Assembly (NCBI GenBank): GCA_964617665.1
Contig: CAZUAH010000065.1
Location: forward strand, 1-40,958
Direction: 5' to 3'
DNA from: JADHUC01 sp964617665
GTDB taxonomy: Bacteria; Planctomycetota; Planctomycetia; Pirellulales; Pirellulaceae
Length of the DNA: 40,958 bases
The notes beneath the pieces are model-generated. The model had not been told where the DNA came from, did no database searches, and worked only from the letters and a program-made list of their open reading frames with translations. Made by a program: the position numbers and the translations under genes. This document shows positions 1 to 6,385 of the stretch, one piece after another. How positions within the stretch are numbered: position 1 is the stretch's first letter; each line of letters begins with the position of its first letter.

Positions 1-1415
1 TCATCGGCATTTTGGAGGGAAGAGGATACAGCACGACGAATGTGCTGCGCAACGTCGTCAAGCAGTCCAGCATCAAGCCTGGAAATGTAGCCATTGTGTT
101 TTTGGTGGCAGTATGTTGTTAGTAGGTTAATAACACGTTCCAGACGGTTGTCCTGAGGCAGGTGATGAAGCTCAACATAATAAAACCATCTGGCAAGCTG
201 TGAGCAAACAACAAAAATGGAATCGTGGCATGGAAGTCCATTGATGGCCCACTGTTGGCAGTGTTGGACCCATTGGCCATCGCAGACGACATTCATGTCG
301 ATATCGCAGTTGGGATCGTTCCTATTTGGACGAGTCCCCTGCTGGGCCCCTGGCCCAGCAGGGGACAGGGAAATAGTGGCTGTGTCCGAACCGTTATTTC
401 CACCAGCGGCGGGCCGTCTGTCGTTTGCGGGGACTTCAACCGGGAAACCGTGCCCGGCCCATTCGTCTATGACTTTCAGATCTTCCTTGAGCAGGCCGAT
501 CCGGACCCGTTTCCTGTCAACCTCATATCTTCTCAGATGAGCGTTTCCTGCGGATGGCTCAGCAAGTCTGGAATATCCGTAGTTGCTCCATCCCTCCAGC
601 ACAAGGGACCGGAGCGCCTGGTAGATAGCGTCGAAGGTGGGTGTCTGAGCGTCGTTCTCAAAGTAATCAAGCTGACGCCACCATTCTTCGATCAGCCCAT
701 CGTTGGTGATCGTGTAATAGTCTTGTCCAAAGGGACGCCGAAATGGCCTGCCCTTCATCGGGTGGACTTCAGTTGCAGCAAGGCCGATTCTCTTCAGTTT
801 GGCCTTGTTGGTCTCTTGGATAAGGCTGATCTTCTGCGGGCCCGGCATTTTTTCCCAGACATGCAGGCCCAGCGTTGCCGAGCTAACGCACCAGATGTGG
901 TTAGGGAAAGCATCGTAGATGAGCTTGATGTTCTTCAGGTGATCGAGCGACAGTGTAACCAAAGGGCGCATGGGCTGGTCTTCGTTGCGCCCTGGTCGGT
1001 AGTAGCCGAAGATGTTCTGCTTGTTGTCGATATCGATGGCCTTCAGGCTCGACTTGACACCAGAGTACAGAGCGATCCAGTAGGCTTCGGTGTGGCGTTT
1101 GTCTGGATTGAGGCCCTTCCACCGATCATGGTCCAGCATCTTGGCGATCAGATCGGTGTAGCAGCCCCGCTCAAACTCGTCGCCCGACTTCTTCTTTCCT
1201 TTCTGTCGGAGAAAACCCCGCCCATACTGCAACCGGGCATGGAAGGGCTTCTTTTTCGAGTAGATATAGAACAGGTCCAGATAGCGCTGGAACTCCTCTG
1301 GGAACACCTCCGGTATCGGTGCTGTGAATTCCCGAAAAAGCTCTTCATCTTCCTCAGTGTAGGGCCACGTTTTCTGGGCTGGGGATACTACAATACTCTT
1401 GGGTTCGTCGTTCAT
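1..1415 (-). CDS. Archaeo-eukaryotic-type (Prim-Pol-like) primase, partial
   Basis: An open frame runs from an ATG at 1415 off the left edge, at least 471 codons. An AAGGA sequence lies 7 nt before the ATG. Visible motifs fit the AEP primase superfamily: a D-I-D metal motif at residues 128-130 (KAIDIDN), an SSATLGLHVW motif at 178-187 matching the S-x-H motif, and RRPFG at 226-230, like the R-L-P-F-G motif seen in plasmid primases. A Gly/Pro/Asn-rich linker (about 325-368) leads to a second domain that I do not recognise. A perfect 15-bp palindrome lies in the linker DNA. In context it would prime replication of the element together with the helicase-like ATPase at 3627-5321. The long open frame on the opposite strand (225-1478) is its shadow. 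The family assignment is from motifs only. Confidence 0.75.
   Translation of the reverse strand, partial: MNDEPKSIVVSPAQKTWPYTEEDEELFREFTAPIPEVFPEEFQRYLDLFYIYSKKKPFHARLQYGRGFLRQKGKKKSGDEFERGCYTDLIAKMLDHDRWKGLNPDKRHTEAYWIALYSGVKSSLKAIDIDNKQNIFGYYRPGRNEDQPMRPLVTLSLDHLKNIKLIYDAFPNHIWCVSSATLGLHVWEKMPGPQKISLIQETNKAKLKRIGLAATEVHPMKGRPFRRPFGQDYYTITNDGLIEEWWRQLDYFENDAQTPTFDAIYQALRSLVLEGWSNYGYSRLAEPSAGNAHLRRYEVDRKRVRIGLLKEDLKVIDEWAGHGFPVEVPANDRRPAAGGNNGSDTATISLSPAGPGAQQGTRPNRNDPNCDIDMNVVCDGQWVQHCQQWAINGLPCHDSIFVVCSQLARWFYYVELHHLPQDNRLERVINLLTTYCHQKHNGYISRLDAGLLDDVAQHIRRAVSSSLQNAD
334..366. repeat. Perfect 15-bp palindrome inside primase gene
   Basis: GTCCCCTGCTGGGCC and its exact reverse complement are separated by the 3-nt loop CCT. 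It falls on codons about 350-361, in the low-complexity linker between the primase domain and the C-terminal domain, and it keeps the frame. Its GGCCCAGC arm is shared with the hairpin at 1431-1461. An in-frame palindromic insertion is one explanation; a transcript hairpin selected for its own role is another. Confidence 0.8.
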
Positions 1416-1430
1416 CGGATGATCCTTTCA

Positions 1431-1461
1431 GGCCCAGCCCTGCGGCACGCAGGGCTGGGCC
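1431..1461 (-). repeat. Perfect 14-bp hairpin just before primase RBS
   Basis: GGCCCAGCCCTGCG, loop GCA, then the exact complement. On the minus strand it lies a few bases upstream of the AAGGA ribosome-binding site of the primase gene, so it could end transcription from the small genes or control primase translation. The inner core CAGCCCTGCGG-n-ACGCAGGGC recurs with one difference at 2233-2263, where the outer arms differ but still pair. Confidence 0.8.
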
Positions 1462-1492
1462 TTTGCTCTAGTGTTTGAAATTTCTGTGGCAT

Positions 1493-1520
1493 GGTGCCGC
1501 CGCCCGCAGGCGGCGGCACC
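1493..1520 (-). terminator. 12-bp GC-rich hairpin after the 63-residue gene
   Basis: GGTGCCGCCGCC, loop CGCA, then the exact complement. It begins about 15 bp past the stop of the small minus-strand gene at 1535-1726. There is no clear T-run, so intrinsic termination is possible but not shown. Confidence 0.55.
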
Positions 1521-1534
1521 AATTCAACCGGTGG

Positions 1535-1726
1535 TCACTGATCGTCTGGAACCCGGTCAATCAACCCAGCACCATGGGCAAGGTTCAACAGGGCCGTCAG
1601 TTTCACGGCCACGGCTTCGGTGACGACCCATGCGATGACAGTGCCGTTGGGCCCAAGTATCTCCCAGCAGCCACTCCCGGCGCTGCGGGCAGCAAACGGG
1701 CCAAGTACGATTTCAGACTGGTGCAT
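1535..1726 (-). CDS. Small hypothetical protein (63 aa)
   Basis: I chose the ATG at 1726 because GGAG lies 8 nt upstream, the same spacing as in neighbouring genes; the longer open frame back to 1864 runs inside the preceding gene. The product starts MHQSEIVLGPF and has a beta-like stretch (WEILGPNGTVIAWV) followed by a helix rich in Ala and Leu. I do not recognise the family. It overlaps the end of the upstream gene by 14 bp, which suggests translational coupling as the third gene of a small operon (2173 to 1970, 1973 to 1713, then this gene). Function unknown. Confidence 0.6.
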   Translation of the reverse strand: MHQSEIVLGPFAARSAGSGCWEILGPNGTVIAWVVTEAVAVKLTALLNLAHGAGLIDRVPDDQ

Positions 1727-1973
1727 GATGGATTCTCCGCAGACCGACATGCTCCAAGAACATAATGGTTCTGTCCGCATGCCAGAGCCAAAGCGTGATC
1801 CATGGCTGCGGGCCAGTGGTCTTGGCAACCATTTCAAAATGAAATGCGACGGCACTTGGATCACCGTTGCGTTCCCTGAGCCTGAGTTGCTTCAGCTTTC
1901 GGCCCATCTCCACCCTGGTCATCCCGAAGATGGCTCCCAATTCAGTAATGGCGATGTACTTTCTATCGCTCAT
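1713..1973 (-). CDS. Small HTH-like hypothetical protein (86 aa)
   Basis: The start ATG overlaps the stop of the preceding gene as ATGA, with AGGA 7 nt upstream. The N-terminus (KYIAITELGAIFGMTRVEMG) reads as a helix-turn-helix similar to excisionase or MerR-type folds, followed by a short basic helix (RKLKQLRLRERNG) and a less regular C-terminal half. It could be a DNA-binding regulator working with the HTH protein encoded just upstream. The C-terminal part overlaps the next small gene in another frame. Confidence 0.6.
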   Translation of the reverse strand: MSDRKYIAITELGAIFGMTRVEMGRKLKQLRLRERNGDPSAVAFHFEMVAKTTGPQPWITLWLWHADRTIMFLEHVGLRRIHHAPV

Positions 1974-2173
1974 CTGTCCGTCCTTTCATCCTGATTGACT
2001 TCAACGTTGAAGTACTTGGCGATCCGATCAACATCCTGTTTTTTGAAAATCCGCTTGTTGCTGATTCGCAATTTGGGTTCGGGAATCATCCCGTTCACGA
2101 TGGCGTAATTTATCTGGTAGCCCTTGACGCCAATGAGCTTGGCAACGTCATTCAGTAGCATGTGTTTTTCCAT
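1970..2173 (-). CDS. Excisionase/MerR-like HTH protein (67 aa)
   Basis: The protein begins MEKHMLLNDVAKLIGV. Its layout (LNDVAKLIGV, a turn, YQINYAIVNGMIPEP, then a wing LRISNKRIFKKQDVDRI) is the winged helix-turn-helix seen in excisionases, AlpA-like activators and MerR N-termini. An upstream ATG at 2191 exists, but GGAG lies 6 nt before the ATG at 2173 and nothing good lies before 2191. It opens a three-gene run with ATGA and 14-bp overlaps. Likely a local regulator or directionality factor of the element. Confidence 0.7.
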   Translation of the reverse strand: MEKHMLLNDVAKLIGVKGYQINYAIVNGMIPEPKLRISNKRIFKKQDVDRIAKYFNVEVNQDERTDR

Positions 2174-2232
2174 GACTTTCTCCTTATTCATTTATGTAGT
2201 AATGTTCGATTCATTTTCATGAAGAAAATGAA

Positions 2233-2263
2233 GACGCAGCCCTGCGGTACGCAGGGCGGCGTC
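2233..2263 (-). terminator. Hairpin plus U-rich tail after the 168-residue gene
   Basis: GACGC-a-GCCCTGCG, loop GTA, CGCAGGGC-g-GCGTC: a 13-bp stem with one mismatch. On the minus strand it is followed by TTCATTTTCTTC, so it looks like an intrinsic terminator for the gene ending at 2272. Its core is nearly identical to the hairpin at 1431-1461, with changed but still complementary outer arms. Confidence 0.7.
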
Positions 2264-2271
2264 TGTCGCAA

Positions 2272-2778
2272 CTATTCCGGTGCATGTTCCAATTTCGTAC
2301 CGTACTTTTTGAGCAGATCGAAGCGACCATGTGCGCACAGCAAGTCCGACATCTTGGCTACCACTTGTCTGCTGAAATCATCCGAAAGCTCTGCTACGGC
2401 CTTGCTGGCATATCGCTGAAGTTCATTTCGCACTTCGGGTTCGATATCAGATGGAACGTCCACTCTGACACGGAGCTTCTTTTTGTACTCGCATCGTTCG
2501 AGTTGCTTCAGTAGTGCCCGTTGAAACAGCCAACACTTGCCACCCGGATTGGGATTTTGGACCCACACTCCATGCAGCCTTTCCGCAACGCCCGTTCCAT
2601 CTACGCAGAACGCCACCTGCTTGACGTGTCGGTAGTTTTTCGGTCTTGTGAGCAGGGCCTCCTTCCTTCCGTCGTTGTACTCCACCAAATAGACAGTGAA
2701 TTGTTCATTGGGCGATGGTTGCCCATGCTCTTTCCGGTATGCCTCTACAAACATCGCTGTTCTGAAAAAATACTTCAT
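2272..2778 (-). CDS. Hypothetical protein of the element (168 aa)
   Basis: The ATG at 2778 has GGAG exactly 8 nt upstream; a GTG at 2787 overlaps that GGAG and is less likely. The N-terminal half (residues about 15-85) looks beta-rich, with FTVYLVEYNDGRKEALL and VKQVAFCVDGTG. The C-terminal half is helical and basic, with KKKLRVRVDVPSDIEPEVRNE and a long helix ending in LLKKYGTKLEH. I see no catalytic motif, signal peptide or membrane segment. It stands alone between a 650-bp non-coding stretch and the terminator at 2233. Function unknown. Confidence 0.65.
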   Translation of the reverse strand: MKYFFRTAMFVEAYRKEHGQPSPNEQFTVYLVEYNDGRKEALLTRPKNYRHVKQVAFCVDGTGVAERLHGVWVQNPNPGGKCWLFQRALLKQLERCEYKKKLRVRVDVPSDIEPEVRNELQRYASKAVAELSDDFSRQVVAKMSDLLCAHGRFDLLKKYGTKLEHAPE

Positions 2779-3273
2779 CTTCTTCACTCCGTTGAAAAAT
2801 GTGTGATGAATAGATACGTGATGATTCGGCCAGCGACCATCAACTAGATGGGCGCAGGGAACTGCTCCACCGCAGTTGAATCACGACAGGGGGCCGAGAG
2901 TGGTCAAGCGAGCTTGACCTTAGGCTGGCCCGTTAAGAAATCGTTGCCGAAAGTTTGAGAAGGTATCGGCAGTTGATGAAGGTTGGGAACGTTGTCGATA
3001 GTTGGCAGTCGTTTTGTGTTCGTTTGTTATCGTTACAGTGAACATGACAAATTCAGAGTGGGAATGCAAGGCGAGTTTTTCTGGCCGCTGGAAGGACAAC
3101 TGATTGGACCACGATGGCTCGCACGAAGACTGTCGAAACCGCTGTTGAGCGACTGAGCAATCGGGATTACATCGAGCCTGAACGGGGCGCAGAAATTGGC
3201 ATTAGCTGATGCTGGGACAGCCGAACCGGAGTAGCGCACGGTTTCTGGTGTTTGAAATTCCGCTGGAAGAAAG

Positions 3274-3350
3274 ATTAAATGGACAATGTTTAATGTGGAG
3301 CGAGATTAAACATCATAGGAATTAAACATTAACCCGCCAGGATTAAACAT
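3274..3350. repeat. Iteron-like ATTAAACAT cluster A
   Basis: Exact ATTAAACAT copies at 3305-3313, 3321-3329 and 3342-3350, one inverted copy ATGTTTAAT at 3286-3294, and a partial ATTAAAT at 3274-3280. The inverted copy and the first direct copy form a 9-bp inverted repeat with a 10-bp gap. Repeats of this length and AT content beside a replication module resemble initiator-binding iterons or operator sites. A second cluster lies at 5830-5890. Confidence 0.75.
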
Positions 3351-3391
3351 GGCCGCTGGAGAATTTCAAAAACTTCGGTTTGGCGTTGCCA
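3321..3391. repeat. Direct repeat A (~70 bp), partner at 5862-5931
   Basis: From ATTAAACATTAA through GGCCGCTGGAGAATTTC to CTTCGGTTTGGCGTTGCCA, this stretch matches 5862-5931 in the same orientation with only a few differences and a 1-bp length change. The two copies enclose the helicase block (3445-5540). Confidence 0.85.
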
Positions 3392-3415
3392 ACTGCACTG
3401 TGCCACTCCATTCCC

Positions 3416-3450
3416 GAATAGACCGCCAACGTGCCGTTGGCGGTCTATTC
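3416..3450 (-). terminator. Perfect 15-bp hairpin at end of helicase operon
   Basis: GAATAGACCGCCAAC, loop GTGCC, then the exact complement. The TAG stop codon of the 61-residue gene (3445-3447) lies inside one arm. It is probably the transcript end of the helicase operon, although no T-run follows on the minus strand. Confidence 0.6.
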
Positions 3451-3630
3451 ATCTTCCTCCTTCAATTTGATCGATTCCCAGATCCATGGGCGATGTCGGC
3501 CACCACCTTTGCGATACGCTCGCACTTCCAATTCAGCCTTCGCCCGTTCCAGGGTTCGCATGGAAATGCTTCTGGCGACAACTTTGCCCTCGACGGTCTT
3601 CGGCTTCGTGTTGTTGGCGGACTGGATCAC
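3445..3630 (-). CDS. Small basic protein coupled to helicase (61 aa)
   Basis: The GTG start at 3630 shares bases with the TGA stop of the helicase gene (GTGA overlap), and GAGG lies 7 nt upstream, so translation is coupled. The product is short and charged: IQSANNTKPKTVEGKVVARS, a basic helix MRTLERAKAELEVRAYRKGGG, then RHRPWIWESI and an acidic tail KLKEEDE. It could be a DNA-binding accessory factor for the replication ATPase. I do not recognise a family. Confidence 0.6.
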   Translation of the reverse strand: MIQSANNTKPKTVEGKVVARSISMRTLERAKAELEVRAYRKGGGRHRPWIWESIKLKEEDE

Positions 3631-5321
3631 TGTGCGTCCTCCGGGCTTTCAGAAGGGTTCTGTCGATCAACCGGCACAAATCTGTAACGAACCTGTGGTT
3701 CGCCCCCAAAGCGAGCACGGCGTTTCTCCAACTTGAAGGCGGCCGTCTCGGTCTCCGTCTCCACAACGAACACCTCCTGTTCGAGGGCACTGAGGACAAC
3801 GCCGATGCCTCTGGCACGGCTTGTGTCGTTTTCCCGGTCGGTATCCGGGATCACCATCTTCATCACGCCCAGGTCAGTGGCGAGTGTGGCCCAGGTGCTT
3901 GGACGCAACCATTCGTTAGGCTTTGCAGTCCCCAGAAGTCCAATGCCCTTCCGCACCGGATCGTCGTTGGCTTTGCGGGTGCCGTAGTTAGCCAGAAAGT
4001 CAGGGAAGCCGCTTGTTTGGACGATGCCGCCAATAGTCTTGGACCACATGGAGAAAGGATGACGAGCATCTTCATCTAAGGGCTGACCCGCCTGCTTCCA
4101 ACGCTCGACCATTCCTCGCAGTTCTGCGGCGATGCGTTCCCGGTTGGCGGGCAAGAATTCGTATCTGGGATTGCCGATGGGCGATCTGCGGGAAGCCACT
4201 TCTCCCACCGGGCTCAAGTGGATCGGCAGGCTACGGTTGAGAAGGTCTTCGCTGACGCTGCCGAAATTGGTGGAGATCGCCAAGACCAGATCGTTGCGGC
4301 GACGTGCCGCTGCGCCTGTGCCTGTGGAGAATAGCAGCGGTTCCGGATCGGTGACAAATCTCTCCAGGAATCCCGATGCCATAAATCGTTGGCTGCGCTG
4401 GAGTCGGGCGTTTTCGACTACCACTACACCAGCCTCCGGACATTGCTTTACGGCACCAACAAAACTCCGTTCCAGCGCCCAGTCGGTGGATTGGTAGGAG
4501 ATGGAGACGGACCCTGCCAGCCCGGCAGCGAACGAAATTACCGTATCCTTCCCCGCATGGCTCTTGTTGGCCGTGACAGAGATGACTGGCTTGTTGCCCG
4601 GCCAGAAATTGCGGAGCAGTACGGTCAATGCCGCCGCTACTGTATTGGTCCGGTCGGCATTGCTGTCGAACGCCATGACATCAAGAAAGGTGCTGATGGT
4701 CTCCAATGAATCGGAGATCTCTGGATCACCGCCCATATAGATGACACGTTGATCTTTACCTCCGTCGTTGTAGCCCGGCTTCGTCCCGACGAAGCCGGGC
4801 AGGTACATCGGGACCGTGGAAATATGATCGACGGGAAAGAAATGACCCAGGAACGCTTCGGACTGAAGCATGGCGTTGAGATGAACAGCGTCGATCTTGC
4901 TGCCCTTGCTCTTGCCGTCCTTGATGACCCGCACGGGCACCCGGTCAACGATCACCGGAAGCAGTTCCGAACCCTTGTTGATCTGGGCATGTTTTCCGTC
5001 CCGGAAGAGACGAACCAATCCGCCGCCAATGATTGGCCCCCGGAAGAGGTCACCGGCTTCGGCCAGTTGTTTTCCCAGGTGGGAATAATTGTCGGCGGGA
5101 TGACGATCTTCGTCCCAAACAAGTTCGGCACCGACGAATTGGGTATTACCCGACACACCCACCACACCCCTCCACGCCGAAGACTTCTTGGACTTCGGCC
5201 TGCTGCCTCCATTCGGATCGATTGCGGCGGGGGGATGGGAGGACCGTCCGTTGCCATTTGTCGTCTTGTTGCGGCCAGCAGCTACGTTACGGGGCTTGGG
5301 CAGAGTAAGCTTGCGCTTCAT
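3627..5321 (-). CDS. SF3/D5-like replicative helicase ATPase (564 aa)
   Basis: A P-loop variant, TANKSHAGKDT (residues about 251-260), is followed by a Walker B-like strand VVVVENAR (about 298-305), and then a segment with NDLVLAISTNFG...EDLLNRS (about 343-364). That segment fits the sensor and arginine-finger part of plasmid and phage primase-helicases. The first 50 residues are basic and low in complexity. I take ATG 5321 as the start because GGAG is 8 nt upstream (5330-5333); GTG 5327 is too close to that site. It pairs functionally with the primase at 1-1415, couples to the 61-residue gene downstream, and is driven from the promoter at 5511-5539. The exact ATPase family is inferred. Confidence 0.75.
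   Translation of the reverse strand: MKRKLTLPKPRNVAAGRNKTTNGNGRSSHPPAAIDPNGGSRPKSKKSSAWRGVVGVSGNTQFVGAELVWDEDRHPADNYSHLGKQLAEAGDLFRGPIIGGGLVRLFRDGKHAQINKGSELLPVIVDRVPVRVIKDGKSKGSKIDAVHLNAMLQSEAFLGHFFPVDHISTVPMYLPGFVGTKPGYNDGGKDQRVIYMGGDPEISDSLETISTFLDVMAFDSNADRTNTVAAALTVLLRNFWPGNKPVISVTANKSHAGKDTVISFAAGLAGSVSISYQSTDWALERSFVGAVKQCPEAGVVVVENARLQRSQRFMASGFLERFVTDPEPLLFSTGTGAAARRRNDLVLAISTNFGSVSEDLLNRSLPIHLSPVGEVASRRSPIGNPRYEFLPANRERIAAELRGMVERWKQAGQPLDEDARHPFSMWSKTIGGIVQTSGFPDFLANYGTRKANDDPVRKGIGLLGTAKPNEWLRPSTWATLATDLGVMKMVIPDTDRENDTSRARGIGVVLSALEQEVFVVETETETAAFKLEKRRARFGGEPQVRYRFVPVDRQNPSESPEDAQ
4773..4800. repeat. Perfect 13-bp palindrome inside helicase gene
   Basis: GCCCGGCTTCGTC, 2 bases, then the exact reverse complement GACGAAGCCGGGC. 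It encodes the PGFVGTKPGY stretch around residues 174-183, before the P-loop. With the palindrome at 334-366 it is one of two perfect palindromes placed within reading frames of this element. Confidence 0.75.
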
Positions 5322-5342
5322 GAGCACTACTCCAACAAAAAA

Positions 5343-5439
5343 GGACGCTCAATCCGCAGCGCAATCGGAGGCGGCCCGAACGCCAACTGCTGTTGGGTCG
5401 GAGCGCACTGTTCCAGTTGCACAGACGGATTGAGCGTCC
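5343..5439 (-). promoter_or_regulatory. 14-bp inverted repeat in helicase leader
   Basis: GGACGCTCAATCCG at 5343-5356 is perfectly complementary to 5426-5439, with 69 nt between. A smaller hairpin (CCAAC-tgct-GTTGG) lies inside the loop. On the minus-strand transcript the structure lies between the promoter at 5511-5539 and the ribosome-binding site at 5330-5333, ending about 10 nt before the latter. It may control expression, act as a small RNA, or be a protein or nick site. No known RNA family is recognised. Confidence 0.7.
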
Positions 5440-5510
5440 AAGTTCGTGCTGGAGAGTTGCCCAGCGCAGGTAGAGGACGCTACTAGAAAACGATTGGTTG
5501 TAGCGGGGAC

Positions 5511-5539
5511 ATTATACCCTGGTCACCTGCCGTCGTAAA
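5511..5539 (-). promoter_or_regulatory. Sigma-70-type promoter for helicase operon
   Basis: On the minus strand a perfect TATAAT (5511-5516) follows a TTTACG -35-like box (5534-5539) with a 17-bp spacer. Transcription would start near 5505 and run through the structured leader into the helicase gene. Confidence 0.65.
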
Positions 5540-5829
5540 CTTGAAGTTGCCGGGGCAACGCCTTGTCCCTTGGGTGCGTTCGGCGGGCTGGTACAGAGTC
5601 CTTTGCGTGCAGCGCCGTGTTCCTGACCGGTAGCCCTGTGATGGCGAAGCGTGCGGCCCACTGTGGCTTGGACGAAGGGCATCGACCGAAGGAAAGCAGG
5701 CGTGGACGGCATGCACATGCCGGTACTTGGTCTAGGTAGTGGCAGATAAATCTGTGGACGGCCGCCCATCGAGTAGGGCACGATCTTCCGTTTTCGAAAA
5801 CCTGACGGAAGAACAAATAAACGACAAGG

Positions 5830-5890
5830 ATTAAACTCGGATGGAATTAAACATGGGAAGCATTAAACATTAAAACGCCGGATTAAACAT
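5830..5890. repeat. Iteron-like ATTAAACAT cluster B
   Basis: Exact copies at 5846-5854, 5862-5870 and 5882-5890, plus ATTAAACTC at 5830-5838. All are in the same orientation, at steps of 16 to 20 bp. The last two lie inside direct repeat B. The motif is the same as in cluster A at 3274-3350. Confidence 0.75.
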
Positions 5891-5931
5891 GGCCGCTGGA
5901 GAATTTCGAAATCTTCGGTTTGGCGTTGCCA
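5862..5931. repeat. Direct repeat B (~70 bp), partner at 3321-3391
   Basis: Same orientation and nearly the same sequence as 3321-3391, including the GGCCGCTGGAGAATTTC and CTTCGGTTTGGCGTTGCCA blocks. Recombination between A and B would remove or circularise about 2.5 kb holding the helicase operon. Confidence 0.85.
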
Positions 5932-6385
5932 GCTTTACTGCGGTGTCGGCCGTGGCATTTGTTCGACGGACTGCCCAGTGTGACTGCGTTCTGTTCCGGA
6001 CAGGACATGCTAGGGAACCTACCTTCCATTTTCAGTTTACGAAGGGTACTCACCAGGGTAGAATCCCAGCAGACACAATCAGCGACTCCTAGCCTATCCC
6101 TTTCACGGGAGTAGCCCACGGGCGATTCCGGCAGCAAGCCGGTGACGGCGAAGATGGATCAAGTCGCTCCCGTTGCGGCAGACGGGTCAAAAAGTCAATG
6201 GGGTGCTGCGGCCCCGCCATCCTCTTGGTGCGCTGCTAAGAGTCCGAAGGAAGTTCCGGCCAGCCTCTTTGCTGGGGGAGCCGTCCTGGTTTCAGGATGC
6301 AGGTATATCCTGTGGGAGCCAGTTGCATGGATCGAGATCCAAGTCTGTCTCGGTGTTTTGTGCGACTGGTTGATGGTGTGTCCCG

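Larger units (their letters stand above)
2791..3415. other. Non-coding stretch with hairpin and iteron-like repeats
   Basis: No convincing gene. Three overlapping frames at 3044-3209 could encode peptides of 19-31 residues, none with a good ribosome-binding site. There is a nested stem-loop at 2891-2931 (GGGCC/GGCCC outside, GGTCAAGC/GCTTGACC inside at 2902-2919). The right part carries the ATTAAACAT cluster described separately. Together with the neighbouring helicase gene this is a plausible replication origin region; that role is inferred. Confidence 0.5.
5540..6385. other. Non-coding stretch with second repeat cluster
   Basis: I see no convincing gene on either strand. The left part lies upstream of the helicase promoter. 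The middle holds iteron cluster B and direct repeat B. The right part (5932-6385) leads to the excisionase-like gene and shows no clear promoter or conserved RNA to my reading; short frames there lack coding character. Confidence 0.5.

Noticed and set aside
225..1478. 417-codon open frame on the plus strand
   Set aside because: The minus strand holds a primase gene with recognisable motifs over the same bases; the plus frame has no family features and is a shadow.
1535..1864. 109-codon version of the 63-residue gene
   Set aside because: The first 46 codons lie inside another gene; the internal ATG at 1726 has a well-placed GGAG.
3274..3350. CRISPR-like array
   Set aside because: Repeat units are only 9 bp with gaps of 7-12 bp and mixed orientation; they fit iterons or operators, not CRISPR.
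4749..5486. 245-codon plus-strand frame
   Set aside because: Antisense to the helicase gene and its leader; no motifs.
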